This document shows positions 18,357 to 28,874 of a stretch of 64,000 nt of DNA, piece by piece. Each line of letters starts with the position of its first letter. The stretch's first letter is position 1. The stretch comes from Thermomicrobium sp. CFH 73360 (GTDB lineage Bacteria > Chloroflexota > Chloroflexia > Thermomicrobiales > Thermomicrobiaceae): assembly GCF_023806465.1 (NCBI RefSeq), contig NZ_JAMSLS010000005.1, positions 1 through 64,000 of the forward strand, given 5' to 3'. Both the position numbers and the translations under genes were made by a program. The notes under the pieces are model-generated. The model saw only the letters and a program-made list of their open reading frames with translations. It was not told where the DNA came from and ran no database searches.

Positions 18357-18696
18357 CTTGTCGCTCCTCGCTCCGTCCCATTCCACGCAACGCGACTCCG
18401 CCACCTCGGGCAGATTCTGCCAAATCTCCCGAAATTGGTCGAGCCTCGAATTGATTCAGCGGACACGCTGTGCCCTTCGCCTCACAGGAGAGACGGAGAC
18501 GGCCACCCCCCACCGTGGCGGGCAAGCGACCTCCAGAGGCCGCATGAAGCCAGCCGTCGCCCTGCAGACCATGCCGCCCCTTGTGTCGCCCTGCCAGGAG
18601 CGCAAGTGTCACAAGCGTTTCCCCTCCGCCTGCGCGGAGAAGCTTTGCAGCCTTTTCGTTGTCACTGTAACGGTGAGATTGGCCACACCGCAGGTG
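18357..18696. other. no gene recognised
   Basis: About 340 bases between the M16 peptidase stop and the HemQ start, both on the minus strand. Frames on both strands look like shadows. It should contain the HemQ promoter, not identifiable by eye. Confidence 0.4.
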
Positions 18697-21387
18697 TTAC
18701 CGCTGCGGCTCCGAGGCCGAGAGCACGGTCTCCTGGCTCGGGCCAACGACGACGATGTGTAGACGCTTTGGATCGAAGTAACGCAGCGCCGCGTCACGGA
18801 CCATTGTCTCGTCGATACCAGCAAGGAGCTCGGGCAACCGCTCCAAATAGTCTAACCCCAGCCCATAGAACGCGAGGTCAAGCAGTGCCCCAGCCACTCC
18901 GCCGGCTGTCGCGAGCCCGAGCACAATCGTTCCAGCGAGCGCCGTCTTGGCGTCGGCAAGCTCTCGTGCTTCCGGCCCCTCGTCACGGAATCGCTCAATT
19001 TCTTCCACAATCTCCGCAATGACGCGCTCCACATGGACCGGCGCAACTCCTGCGTAGGCGCTCCAGTAGCCGGGTCCCACACCCGTCTCCAACGTGCTCG
19101 CCGCATAATACGCCAGGCCAGAGCGTTCACGCACCCGCGCACCAATCCGGCCCATAAGGCCAAGCCGTCCCAAGACAACATTGGCGAGGCGGAGTGCCTC
19201 AAAGTCCGGATGCTGCCGTGGCACCGCGACAATACCGAGCGCCACATCCGCCTGCTGCTTCGCTGGCAGCGACTCACTGCGACGCTGCCCCGTTACCGAC
19301 GCTTCCACAGGCGGGATCGTCAGGCGCGGTGCCTCTCCCTGCCAAGACACCAGCGCCTGCTCAATCGACGCCCGCACCCGGCCAAGGTTTACCCCACCTG
19401 CCACCGCAACCACTGCCCCTGCCGGACGATAGAACGTCTCGTGAAAGGCCCGCACCTCTTCAGATGAGAGCGTCTCCAGCGTTTCCGCGGTTCCGAGCAC
19501 CCGATGGTGATACGGATGACCAGGTGGGTAAATCAAAGCGCGCAACAGCGCATCGGCTCGCGCACGCGTGCTTTGTTCCGCTTGCCGTAAGGCAGTGAGC
19601 GCCTGCTGTCGAACGCTCTCCAACTGCTCGGCCGGGAATGCTGGCTCCAACAGCACTTCGGCAAAGAGCGGCAACGCCGCATCGAGCGCCTCGACGAGGC
19701 AGCTCAGGCTCACGTCAACAGCGTCCCGACCGACCCCGACTGTCAGCGTGGCACCCAGCCGATCCAGCTCCTCGTTCAGTGATGCCTCGTTGCGTCGCCG
19801 CGTTCCACGCGACAAGAGCTGCCCAGTCACAGAGGCGAGCCCCGGTCGTTTCTCATCGCGCGCGGCACCGGCTGGTATGCGGACGCTGACGACCGCCAGA
19901 CGGCTCGCTGAGACCTCCTGCCCAACGAAGTACGCTCCGTTCGCCAAGTAGTCGGCAGTTGGTGCCAGCTGCACCCGTGGAAGCACAACCGGTTCGGCAG
20001 GATTGTCAGGTACCTCACGGAACCAGGACCGCGGCGCCACTGTCTCCGGCTCTGCCAGCGGGACGCATCGCGCTCCTACAACGCTTGCTTGTCCCAGGCT
20101 CCCCTCGTCTTCTGGGCTCGGCTCAAGCCAACCGACGGTGCGGTGCTCCGGTCGCAGATAGGTGTTTGCGACACGCAGGAGGTCGTCGCTCGTCACCGCC
20201 TCGATCTCCCACCACAGCTGTTCTGGTGAGCGCTCGGGACACACGACTGCGAGCGACCCGAGAAGTGCCGCGCGGCTCTGCGCGCTCTCATTTGCCGCAG
20301 CGAACTGGACCGCAAGCTGGCGCTTCGCGCGTGCGAGCTCCTCCTCACTGACCGGATCCTCTCGGATACGCCGCACCACGTCATCGACGAGCTGCTCGAC
20401 GTGCCGCGGTTCAACCAGCGGGGTCAACGTCGCTGAAATCGTGAAGAGGAAAGGATCCAGAGTGAGCGACATACTCGAGACAGCGGCAGTACAGAGCCCT
20501 GGGGCGACAAGTGCACGGTAAAGGCGTGCGCTCCGTCCCATCCCACTACCGCCGAAGGCGACCGGCTTCCCACCCGAAAGCACCGCATCGAGCACAAGCA
20601 GCGCCGGAATGTCGGGATGCGATGCTGCTGGCACACGCCAGGCCATGAGTAGCTGCGCTGTCGGAGCTGGGCGGCGTACTGTCACCCGCCGCTCGCCCCA
20701 CTGCTCCGGCTCAGTCACCCGCAGTGCTGGCGGCAGCCTGCCGGCTGGTATCCCACCAAAGTGGTGCTCGACTGCTTGGAGCGCAGCGACAGGCTCGACG
20801 TCACCGACGACAACCAGGATCGCGTTATTCGGCTGATAAAACGTGCGATAGTGCTGATACAGCTCATCACGGGTGATGTGGAGCAAGTCTTCCCGGTAGC
20901 CGATCACCGGATGCCCATACGGATGGGCACGGAAAGCTGCCGCGACAACTTCTTCGCGGAGATACGTACCAGGTTGGTTCTCGCTTCCGGCACGCTCAGA
21001 GAGAATGACCGTCCGTTCGCGTTCCACTTCCGCCGGATCGAAGCTCGCCGCGACCATACGGTCCGCTTCGATCTCGAGTGCGAGTTCCCATCCTGGCGTC
21101 GGCAGTGTCTCAAAGTAGGCCGTGTAGTCCAGCCAGGTGAAGCCATTCAGTATCCCACCCCAGCGGTTCACCTGCCGGAAGATCGAGCCGGGTGGGAAGC
21201 GCGGGGTCCCCTTGAAGAGCATGTGCTCAACCCAATGGGAGACTCCAGTCAGCCCCGGCGGCTCGTTTCGGCTCCCCACCCGGTACCAAATCCAGCACGA
21301 GACGACCGGCGCGTGCCGCAGCGACTGGACAAGAACGGTTAATCCGTTCTCAAGCCGCGTTGCGACAACGGGGGATCCTTCTTGCAT
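18697..21387 (-). CDS. M16-family zinc peptidase, fused two-unit form
   Basis: An 896-residue protein with two successive M16 units (about 1-435 and 450-890), equal to a pair of pitrilysin-like subunits fused head to tail. The first unit has the inverted zinc motif HxxEH as HWVEHMLFKGTP, near residue 47, with downstream acidic residues in the helix ALEIEADRM as further ligands. The second unit (VSVRIPAGAARDEKRPGLASVTGQLL) lacks HxxEH and is the inactive partner, as is usual. No signal peptide is visible, so the enzyme is probably cytosolic or exported by another route. It degrades peptides; the exact substrate is unknown. Confidence 0.9.
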   Translation of the reverse strand: MQEGSPVVATRLENGLTVLVQSLRHAPVVSCWIWYRVGSRNEPPGLTGVSHWVEHMLFKGTPRFPPGSIFRQVNRWGGILNGFTWLDYTAYFETLPTPGWELALEIEADRMVAASFDPAEVERERTVILSERAGSENQPGTYLREEVVAAAFRAHPYGHPVIGYREDLLHITRDELYQHYRTFYQPNNAILVVVGDVEPVAALQAVEHHFGGIPAGRLPPALRVTEPEQWGERRVTVRRPAPTAQLLMAWRVPAASHPDIPALLVLDAVLSGGKPVAFGGSGMGRSARLYRALVAPGLCTAAVSSMSLTLDPFLFTISATLTPLVEPRHVEQLVDDVVRRIREDPVSEEELARAKRQLAVQFAAANESAQSRAALLGSLAVVCPERSPEQLWWEIEAVTSDDLLRVANTYLRPEHRTVGWLEPSPEDEGSLGQASVVGARCVPLAEPETVAPRSWFREVPDNPAEPVVLPRVQLAPTADYLANGAYFVGQEVSASRLAVVSVRIPAGAARDEKRPGLASVTGQLLSRGTRRRNEASLNEELDRLGATLTVGVGRDAVDVSLSCLVEALDAALPLFAEVLLEPAFPAEQLESVRQQALTALRQAEQSTRARADALLRALIYPPGHPYHHRVLGTAETLETLSSEEVRAFHETFYRPAGAVVAVAGGVNLGRVRASIEQALVSWQGEAPRLTIPPVEASVTGQRRSESLPAKQQADVALGIVAVPRQHPDFEALRLANVVLGRLGLMGRIGARVRERSGLAYYAASTLETGVGPGYWSAYAGVAPVHVERVIAEIVEEIERFRDEGPEARELADAKTALAGTIVLGLATAGGVAGALLDLAFYGLGLDYLERLPELLAGIDETMVRDAALRYFDPKRLHIVVVGPSQETVLSASEPQR

Positions 21388-21435
21388 CGCCTCGTACCTT
21401 CCATCTACTCCCGGCTGACGTCTTGCGCACTCGTC

Positions 21436-24219
21436 TTAGGCCTCCGCACGGAGTAACCGTCGCAAGACGTAGGTGAGAATCCCCCCATGGCAGTAGTACT
21501 CGATCTCCATCTCGGTATCGAGCCGAGCGATCGCCTGGAACTCAATGACCTTGCCGTCGTCGCGTTCAGCGCGCACTGTCAGGAGCTTGCGCGGCTCAAG
21601 TCCATCCGCAATACCCGTGATCGTGAAGCGCTCACTCCCGTTCAGGCCGAGCGACTCCGCGTTCTGCCCCGGCAGATACTGCAACGGCAGGACGCCCATG
21701 CCAACCAGGTTGCTGCGGTGGATCCGCTCAAAGCTCTCGGCAAGCACTGCCCGCACACCGAGCAGCATTGGCCCCTTCGCCGCCCAGTCACGCGAACTCC
21801 CGCTCCCGTACTCTTTCCCGGCAATGACGAGGAGTGGCGTTCCTGCCATCTGATAGCGCATCGCCGCCTCGTAAATCGTTACCAACTCCCCACTCGGGAA
21901 ATGGGTCGTCCAGCCGCCCTCGCGCCCCTGAGCAAGCCGGTTGCGCAAGCGGATATTCGCAAACGTGCCACGCACCATCACCTCGTGGTTCCCGCGTCGC
22001 GCACCGTAACTGTTGAAGTCCTTCGGCTGCACGCCCCGCGCGATGAGGTATTGCCCGGCTGGGCTATTGACAGGGATCGAACCAGCCGGCGAGATGTGGT
22101 CAGTGGTCACCGAATCTCCCAGCCACGCCAGGACGCGCGCACGCTCGATGTCATGCAGCGGCGGTGGCTCAAGGGCAAGATCCTGGAAGAAAGGTGGCTC
22201 CTGGATGTAGGTCGAGTTCGGATCCCATTCGTAGAGGTCCCCAGTTGGCACCGGAAGGGAACGCCAGCGCTCGTCGCCGGTGAACACTTCCCGATACCGT
22301 TCGACGAAGAGCTCCGGTCCGATCGCTTTCTCCATTGCTTCGCGGATCTCCTCCGGCGTCGGCCAGACGTCGCGGAGATACACTGGTTCCCCGTTGGGGT
22401 CATAGCCGAGCGGCTCAGTCGTGAGGTCGATGTCCACGCGCCCAGCGATGGCGAAGGCGACAACCAGTGGTGGCGAGGCCAGATAGGCTGCCCGCACTTG
22501 TGGGTGGATGCGTCCCTCGAAGTTGCGGTTCCCGCTCAGGACCGCCGCGACGACCAGTTCATGCTCCTGCACTGCCTTCGCGATCGGCTCGGGCAGCGGC
22601 CCACTGTTCCCGATACAGGTCGTGCATCCGTACCCGACGAGATGAAAGCGCAATGCCTCCAGATAGGGCATGAGACCAGCCCGCTCCAGATAGGCTGTCA
22701 CCACTCCAGAACCCGGGGCAAGGCTTGTCTTCACCGCCGGATTAGTATCCAGTCCACGCTCGACTGCCTTCTTCGCCAGGATGCCCGCCCCCAGCATCAC
22801 TTCAGGATTCGAGGTGTTCGTACAGCTCGTGATTGCCGCGATCACCACCGAGCCATGGGTGAGTTCCACATGCCGCCCATCCAGATGGACATCGACCACC
22901 TTGCGTTGCTGGCCGACCGGCACAACCGGCTCGCTCGGCTCTTCCGCTTCGTTCACCGTCCCACCCTCCCAGTCGAACCGCTCCTGATCCGTCTGAGACT
23001 GGGAGAACTGTTCCGGGAAGGCCGCCCGCAGACTTGCTGGGAGCTCGGAGAGCCGGACACGGTCCTGCGGTCGACGTGGTCCAGCGAGGCTCGGCTCCAA
23101 CATCGCAAGATCCAGCTCAACCACCTGATCGAACACCGGTTCAGGCCCATCGGCAGTGCGGAAGAGGCCTTGCTCCTTCGCGTAGGCTTCGACCAACCGA
23201 ACGTGCCCCTCGCTCCGCCCAGTGAGCTTCAGGTAGCCGAGCGTCTCATCGTCAATCGGGAACATGACCGCGGTCGCACCCATCTCTGGAGCCATGTTGG
23301 AGATCGTCGCCCGATCCGGGAGGCTCAGGTGCCGCAGACCCGGCCCAAAGACCTCGACGAACTTACCAACGACTCCCACTTGCCGCAGAAGCTGCGTGAT
23401 GGTGAGCACAAGGTCGGTCGCCGTCACCCCACCTGGCGGCTCATTGACGAGACGGAGCCCGACGACTTCTGGGAGGAGCAGATAGATTGGCTGGCCGAGG
23501 AGTACCGCTTCAGCCTCGATCCCACCGACTCCCCAGCCCAACACCCCAAGGGCATTGATCATTGTCGTGTGGGAATCCGTCCCAACAAGCGTATCTGGGA
23601 ATGCAACCGCTTCTCCGTCATGCTGCCGCACCGCGACGACTGATGCCAGGTACTCCAGGTTGACCTGATGCACAATACCTGTTCCCGGCGGGACCACACG
23701 GAAATTGCGGAACGCCTGCTGTGCCCAGCGCAGGAGCGCGTAGCGTTCGCGGTTTCGCTCGTACTCTCTCTCGACGTTCCGCTGGAACGCCACCGTTGTC
23801 CCGAAGACATCGACCTGCACCGAGTGGTCAATCACCAGGTCGACTGGAACCAGTGGGTTAATACGCGCCGGATCACCACCAAGTCGAGCAACAGCGGTTC
23901 GCATCGCCGCGAGGTCAACGACCGCTGGCACACCAGTAAAGTCCTGGAGGAGCACACGGGCTGGCAAGAACGGGAATTCTCGGGCTGCCTTCTCACCCGG
24001 CCGCCAACTCGCCACGAGCGCCACATCCTCCTCACTGAATGGCGGCGTTCCCGCGTAGCGGAGAACGTTCTCAAGGAGGACTTTCACAGTGAACGGCAAC
24101 TGCTCCAGCGGCACCGCGAGCCGGTCCGCGATCGCTGCCAGCCGGAAATAGGTCACACGCCCTTCTGGCGTCTCTAGCATGCCCCTCGCCCCAAACGGAT
24201 CGTTCCCTCGCGTCACCAT
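21436..24219 (-). CDS. acnA: aconitate hydratase (AcnA/IRP type)
   Basis: A 927-residue aconitase of the AcnA/IRP1 type that isomerises citrate and isocitrate in the TCA cycle. Seen in order: [14 protein letters not shown], the Q-D-F-T-G-V-P-A block, [21 protein letters not shown], the cluster Cys in [17 protein letters not shown], the pair in [15 protein letters not shown], and the C-terminal swivel domain with [14 protein letters not shown]. Length is normal. A linker around 395-430 rich in acidic residues is slightly longer than in short homologues. Monocistronic, 48 bases before the M16 gene on the same strand. Confidence 0.95.
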   Translation of the reverse strand: MVTRGNDPFGARGMLETPEGRVTYFRLAAIADRLAVPLEQLPFTVKVLLENVLRYAGTPPFSEEDVALVASWRPGEKAAREFPFLPARVLLQDFTGVPAVVDLAAMRTAVARLGGDPARINPLVPVDLVIDHSVQVDVFGTTVAFQRNVEREYERNRERYALLRWAQQAFRNFRVVPPGTGIVHQVNLEYLASVVAVRQHDGEAVAFPDTLVGTDSHTTMINALGVLGWGVGGIEAEAVLLGQPIYLLLPEVVGLRLVNEPPGGVTATDLVLTITQLLRQVGVVGKFVEVFGPGLRHLSLPDRATISNMAPEMGATAVMFPIDDETLGYLKLTGRSEGHVRLVEAYAKEQGLFRTADGPEPVFDQVVELDLAMLEPSLAGPRRPQDRVRLSELPASLRAAFPEQFSQSQTDQERFDWEGGTVNEAEEPSEPVVPVGQQRKVVDVHLDGRHVELTHGSVVIAAITSCTNTSNPEVMLGAGILAKKAVERGLDTNPAVKTSLAPGSGVVTAYLERAGLMPYLEALRFHLVGYGCTTCIGNSGPLPEPIAKAVQEHELVVAAVLSGNRNFEGRIHPQVRAAYLASPPLVVAFAIAGRVDIDLTTEPLGYDPNGEPVYLRDVWPTPEEIREAMEKAIGPELFVERYREVFTGDERWRSLPVPTGDLYEWDPNSTYIQEPPFFQDLALEPPPLHDIERARVLAWLGDSVTTDHISPAGSIPVNSPAGQYLIARGVQPKDFNSYGARRGNHEVMVRGTFANIRLRNRLAQGREGGWTTHFPSGELVTIYEAAMRYQMAGTPLLVIAGKEYGSGSSRDWAAKGPMLLGVRAVLAESFERIHRSNLVGMGVLPLQYLPGQNAESLGLNGSERFTITGIADGLEPRKLLTVRAERDDGKVIEFQAIARLDTEMEIEYYCHGGILTYVLRRLLRAEA

Positions 24220-24917
24220 CGCCGCTCTCCCTCTACCGCTCCCGTCGATTCACTTACGACGTGAGGCCGCTCCTTGTCTTTCCTAACTCTACTCCGGATC
24301 GTCACCGCACGGCAGTCTCACAGCCACCGAACTGTCGAGGTCGATGTCTAAGTTTTCCCGACAGACACGGCGACCATGTTGCGTTACACTGACGTTCGCA
24401 GCGCCAGGCACGAACGGCTTCATGCCGAGAGGTGATCGGTGCGCTGCACTGAATTGCCGGCTCGGTCTTCCTCTCGAGTCGGTACACGAATACCCTCTCT
24501 GCACCTCCAGTTTCCCCCTCTCTACCCCTCTCTTCGGGGCGGTACCCACCAGGCCGCCCCGCCCTCATGCTTGGCATGCGCCATCACACCGTTAGCCACA
24601 GCGGGCTGCAACCCTCTTCACCCTCCGATACAGTGGTGTTCTTCCCTCTCTTGCCAAGGGAGGGTGACTCCCTCACCTCTCCTGCGCACAGTCAACGTCC
24701 CGCGAGCGGCAGAGACCGAGCGATCACCGCTGCGATGAGCGTCATCTCACGCCTCCATGGTCTGTTTTGCGAACAGATCACCGGAGAGGAGTACAGCGGC
24801 GTTCGGCCGCCCACATCTCCGTCTCACAGTTGGCGCCGACCGCCAGCAGTACGAGCTCCGGCACGTGCACTGAATGGAGAGAGGGAGAAGTCTCCGGAGT
24901 TGGGCGATCAGACCCGA
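24220..24917. other. intergenic region without recognised gene
   Basis: About 700 bases upstream of aconitase and downstream of the CO dehydrogenase operon. It is pyrimidine-rich on the plus strand, with several CCCTCTC tracts. Open frames are low-complexity. No tRNA, riboswitch or clear terminator is seen, although the segment must hold the aconitase promoter. Confidence 0.5.
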
Positions 24918-25934
24918 CTAGCGGGGTGTCGACGCAAGATATGACTCTGGATCCGTTTCAAAGAGCCGTCGACAGGCTGGGCAACAGAAGTAGTAGCGCT
25001 GGCCGCGATATTCAGCAACGTGACGTGTCGTACGCGGATCGACAGTCATCCCGCACACCGGATCGATTGCCTCGGCAGCTGCCTCTTCCGGCACGGCTGC
25101 GACTGCACCCTCGGGGCGCCAGGCACTGCGCCAATCCTGCTTGCGCGCAATAAGTTCCGCAAGCACACTGACCGCAATCTCCTCCGGGCTCGTCGCACCG
25201 ATATCAAGTCCGGCTGGCGCCTTCACTCGCTCGAGCAACTCGCCAGGCACGGTCGACGCAAGTGCTGCGCGGATGGCCGCGAAGCGCTTCCGACTGGCGA
25301 CAAGTTCTACCAGTGGTACCCCGGCGCGGAGTGCCGCTTCGATCGCGTCCTCATCGTAGGCCCCCAAGCTGGCGACGATCGCGACACTTGGTCGCCGTCG
25401 CGGTCGCTCGCCGGGGTCGAGGCCATCGACCCACTCGTTGGCCTCCGCCGGGGCACCTGGCGCCCCGGGCCGGAAGGCAACAACGTAGTACCCCATTGCA
25501 CTGCCAAGGCGCAGGAGGGCATCAGCGACGGGACTTTCGCCGTAGATCAACAGTTGCGCCGCAGGAAGGAACGGTTCCAAGAAAATCTCCAAGGCTCCTT
25601 CGCTGTGGCAGGTCATCGGTGCCACCACCACTCCTGGTCGGATGGGCGCGCCTTCAGCTCCTGCCGGGTCGATGCGGAGGATTCGTGCCTGCCCATCATG
25701 CAGCGCAGCAATCGCTTCCCGCATCACCGCTGGCTGGGCACAGCTTCCACCAACCCATCCAAAGAGTGCACCGTCTGCGGTGACGATTCCCTTCGCCCCT
25801 GGTTTGGCTGACGTCGGGCTTTGACTCCACACGACGGTCGCAAGGACGAAGGGAATACCTCGCTCACGGAGCTCCACCGCGAGCATGAAAAGATCGCGCC
25901 CCAGTTGTGTCCGGTCACCACTTGAACGCGTCAT
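24918..25934 (-). CDS. XdhC/CoxI-family molybdoenzyme maturation factor fused to a YHS domain
   Basis: A 338-residue protein. Residues 1-285 are XdhC/CoxI-like: the N-terminal XdhC block (FVLATVVWSQSPTSAKPGAKGIVTADGALFGWVGGSC) and a Rossmann-type domain (QLLIYGESPVADALLRLGSAMGY). Such proteins handle the molybdenum cofactor and its sulfuration for xanthine dehydrogenase-type enzymes. Residues about 288-335 form a YHS metal-binding domain (DPVCGMTV and YYFCCPACRRLFETDPESYL) with four cysteines. The gene follows coxL by 77 bases and is read in the same direction. The fusion suggests that Mo-cofactor handling is joined to metal delivery, which is inference. Confidence 0.85.
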   Translation of the reverse strand: MTRSSGDRTQLGRDLFMLAVELRERGIPFVLATVVWSQSPTSAKPGAKGIVTADGALFGWVGGSCAQPAVMREAIAALHDGQARILRIDPAGAEGAPIRPGVVVAPMTCHSEGALEIFLEPFLPAAQLLIYGESPVADALLRLGSAMGYYVVAFRPGAPGAPAEANEWVDGLDPGERPRRRPSVAIVASLGAYDEDAIEAALRAGVPLVELVASRKRFAAIRAALASTVPGELLERVKAPAGLDIGATSPEEIAVSVLAELIARKQDWRSAWRPEGAVAAVPEEAAAEAIDPVCGMTVDPRTTRHVAEYRGQRYYFCCPACRRLFETDPESYLASTPR

Positions 25935-26011
25935 CGCACACTGTTACTCGCTCGCCACCAAAAGTGGACAGTGGGAGGGAGCGGGAGACCACCCGCACCC
26001 TCCCTTCGGTC

Positions 26012-28357
26012 TTACTCCGCCACGCCCTTTTCCTGGAGGATACGGTAGACCTTCGCCGGCGTGATCGGGATATCGATGTGCCGCACGCCCAGATGGCTCA
26101 GTGCATCGACGACCGCGTTGACGATGGCCGGCGGCGCGCCAATCGTCGGACTCTCACCAACGCCCTTCGCCCCCAACGGGTGATGCGGTGAGGGCGTGAC
26201 CGTCTTTGCCGTCTTCCAGTGCGGCGTCTCCACCGCCGTCGGCAGGAGGTAGTCCATAAAGGTACCGGTGAGCATCGTCCCGTTCTCGTCGTAGACAATC
26301 TCCTCGAAGAGCGCTGGCGCCATACCCATCGTCAGCCCACCATGGATCTGCCCTTCGACAATCATCGGGTTGATGATTGTCCCGCAGTCATCGACGGCGA
26401 GGAACTCGCGAATCTTGACTTGTCCTGTCCCGCGGTCAATGTCCACGACGCAGACATAGGCACCAAAGGGGAAGGTCAGATTGGGCGGATCATAGTAGCA
26501 CTCCGCCTCGAGCCCCGGCTCAAGACCAAACGGGAAGTTGGTATAGGCTGCAAAAGCGATCTCCTGCATCGTCTTATAGCGGTCGGGTGCGCCCTTGACC
26601 CGGAAGGCGTAGTCTTTCCATTCCAGGTCATCCGGGCTGACCTCGAGGAGATGCGCTGCGATGAGTCGCGCCTTTTCGCGGATCTTGCGCGCTGCCACCG
26701 CTGTCGCTGCACCGGCCGTCGGGGTGCTCCGGCTGGCATAGGTACCTAGTCCGTAGGGCGCCGTATCCGTGTCTCCGTGCTCGACAGTGATGTACTCAAC
26801 CGGAATCCCGAGCTCCTCGGCGACAATCTGTGCGAACGTCGTCTCGTGCCCCTGCCCTTGCGTCTGGACACCGATCCGCACGATGACGGCGCCGGTCGGA
26901 TGCACCCGGATCTCGGCACTGTCAAACATCTTGATGCCGAGAATGTCGAAGGTATGCGATGGGCCGGCACCGACGATTTCGGTAAAGGTCGAGATTCCAA
27001 TTCCCATCAGCTCGCCGCGAGCACGGCGCTCAGCCTGTTCCCGCCGGAGCTCCTGGTACCCGATCATATCCAGTGCTTTCTGCAGCGCGGCCGGATAATT
27101 GCCGCTGTCGTACTCCCAGCCGGTCGGCGACTTGTACGGGAACTGGTGTGGCTGGATGAAATTCTTGAAGCGGATCTCGGCCGGATCCATGCCAAGCTCA
27201 TGAGCCAAGAGATCAACCATTCGTTCAATCGTGTGCACTGCTTCGGTCACGCGGAACGAGCAGCGGTAGGCAACACCTCCGGGCGGCTTGGTCGTATACA
27301 CCCCGTCGACCTGAATGTGTGCCGCCTCCATGTCATAAGACCCAGTACAGACGCTGAAGAGGCCAGCCGGGAAACGCGAGGGATTCGCTGCTGCATCGAA
27401 CGCGCCGTGGTCGGCCACCACGTGGACACGCAACCCACGGATCTTCCCATCACGGGTCGCAGCGAGTTCGGCGTGGATGTGGTAGTCTCGCGCAAAGGAA
27501 TCGGCCTGCAGGTTTTCGGAGCGATCCTCGATCCACTTGATTGGCTTCTTGTGCTTCAACGTCGCATACGTGGCGATAACATACCCCGGATAGACCGGCA
27601 CCTTCCCACCAAATCCACCGCCGATATCCGGCGAGATGATGCGGATCTTGTGCTCCGGAATGCCGGTCACGAGTGAAAAGACGGTGCGATGCGCATGCGG
27701 TGCCTGCGAGGTCATCCAGATCGTCAACTTATCGGTTGCCGGATCGTAGTTCGCCACACACCCACAGGTTTCAATCGAGGCCACATGGATGCGCGGGATG
27801 TACAGATCCTGCGCGACGACAACTTCGGCCTCTTGGAAGGCACGATCCGTCTTCTCTTTGTCGCCGGCCTCCCAATGCCAGATATGGTTCGACTTCTGCT
27901 CGCGATCCGGGCGGACCAACGGTGCATCAGGCTTCAACGCCTCGAATGGGTTGAGCACCGGCGGAAGCGGCTCATACTCCACCTCGACGGCCAGCACGGC
28001 ATCCGCCGCAGTATAACGATCGGTCGCGATGACCGCAGCCACCTCCTGGGCGTAGTACACGACCCGGTCGGTCGGCAGCACCATTTGCCGGTCACCCATG
28101 AGTGTCGGCATCCAAGCGAGGTTCGCCTTCGCGAGTTCCTCGCCAGTAATCACATCAATGACACCCGGCATCGCTAACGCTTTGGAGACATCGATCCGCT
28201 TGATCCGGGCATGTGCGTGTGGGCTCCGCACGATATCCATGAAGAGCATGCCGGGCAACTTGATATCGTCCACGTAGGTGCCCTTACCCCGGATGAAGCG
28301 CGGATCTTCCTTGCGCTTTACGGGCATCCCGATCCCACGAACTGCTGTCGCTGTCAT
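26012..28357 (-). CDS. coxL: aerobic carbon-monoxide dehydrogenase large subunit, form I
   Basis: A 781-residue molybdopterin-cytosine-dinucleotide subunit that oxidises CO to CO2. The active-site loop reads AYRCSFR with Cys366 (codon 27262-27260), the form I signature in which Cys binds the copper of the Mo-S-Cu centre. The catalytic Glu is Glu735 in GVGESPTIG. Other family blocks are PDIGGGFGGK, TQGQGHETTFAQIVAEELG and DTDTAPYGLGTYASRSTP. The start ATG at 28357 follows GGGAGGAG and lies four bases after the coxS stop. Form II loops (AYRGAGR) are excluded. High confidence in CO oxidation. Confidence 0.96.
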   Translation of the reverse strand: MTATAVRGIGMPVKRKEDPRFIRGKGTYVDDIKLPGMLFMDIVRSPHAHARIKRIDVSKALAMPGVIDVITGEELAKANLAWMPTLMGDRQMVLPTDRVVYYAQEVAAVIATDRYTAADAVLAVEVEYEPLPPVLNPFEALKPDAPLVRPDREQKSNHIWHWEAGDKEKTDRAFQEAEVVVAQDLYIPRIHVASIETCGCVANYDPATDKLTIWMTSQAPHAHRTVFSLVTGIPEHKIRIISPDIGGGFGGKVPVYPGYVIATYATLKHKKPIKWIEDRSENLQADSFARDYHIHAELAATRDGKIRGLRVHVVADHGAFDAAANPSRFPAGLFSVCTGSYDMEAAHIQVDGVYTTKPPGGVAYRCSFRVTEAVHTIERMVDLLAHELGMDPAEIRFKNFIQPHQFPYKSPTGWEYDSGNYPAALQKALDMIGYQELRREQAERRARGELMGIGISTFTEIVGAGPSHTFDILGIKMFDSAEIRVHPTGAVIVRIGVQTQGQGHETTFAQIVAEELGIPVEYITVEHGDTDTAPYGLGTYASRSTPTAGAATAVAARKIREKARLIAAHLLEVSPDDLEWKDYAFRVKGAPDRYKTMQEIAFAAYTNFPFGLEPGLEAECYYDPPNLTFPFGAYVCVVDIDRGTGQVKIREFLAVDDCGTIINPMIVEGQIHGGLTMGMAPALFEEIVYDENGTMLTGTFMDYLLPTAVETPHWKTAKTVTPSPHHPLGAKGVGESPTIGAPPAIVNAVVDALSHLGVRHIDIPITPAKVYRILQEKGVAE

Positions 28358-28361
28358 CGCT

Positions 28362-28862
28362 TCACGCTCCTCCCACATGGACGGTCGCGCCTTCGCGCAT
28401 TTTGCGGGCTGCATACTGGATGGCTTTGACAATGTTGACGTACCCAGTACATCGACAGAGATTGCCGGAAATGGCCTTGCGGATCTCTTCTTCCGTTGGA
28501 TCCGGATTCTCGTTGAGCAGTGCGACGGCGGTCATCATCATCCCGGGTGTACAGAAGCCACACTGGAGCCCATGCTCTTCCCAGAAGCCCTCTTGCACCG
28601 GATGCAGCTGTCCGTCGCGTTCCAAACCCTCGACGGTGAGAATTTCGCCACCGTCGACCTGCACCGCGAAGACCGTGCAGGACTTGACCGGCCGACCGTT
28701 CCAGAGCACCGTGCAAGCGCCGCAACTCGTCGTATCGCAACCGATATGTGTCCCGGTCAGATTCAGCACGTCGCGCAGGAAGTGCACCAGCAGCAACCGA
28801 GGCTCGACCTCGGCAGTATAGGTACGACCATTCACTGTTACCTGGATCGGCAACGTTTCCAC
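28362..28862 (-). CDS. coxS: carbon-monoxide dehydrogenase small [2Fe-2S] subunit
   Basis: A 166-residue electron-transfer subunit with two [2Fe-2S] clusters. The plant-ferredoxin-type site is [11 protein letters not shown] with a later Cys in SCTVFAVQ; the C-terminal helical site is [11 protein letters not shown] and GNLCRCTGY. The start is GTG at 28862 after GAAAGGGGG. It sits 12 bases after coxM and four bases before coxL, the standard M-S-L order. Confidence 0.96.
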   Translation of the reverse strand: METLPIQVTVNGRTYTAEVEPRLLLVHFLRDVLNLTGTHIGCDTTSCGACTVLWNGRPVKSCTVFAVQVDGGEILTVEGLERDGQLHPVQEGFWEEHGLQCGFCTPGMMMTAVALLNENPDPTEEEIRKAISGNLCRCTGYVNIVKAIQYAARKMREGATVHVGGA

Positions 28863-28874
28863 CTTTTCCCCCTT

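Noticed and set aside
21487-23643. 718-codon plus-strand frame opposite aconitase
   Set aside because: A shadow of the aconitase reading frame; the minus-strand protein is a complete, well-conserved enzyme.
24220-24917. Riboswitch or CRISPR array in the pyrimidine-rich gap
   Set aside because: No repeat unit of regular spacing and no recognisable aptamer core; only scattered CCCTCTC tracts.
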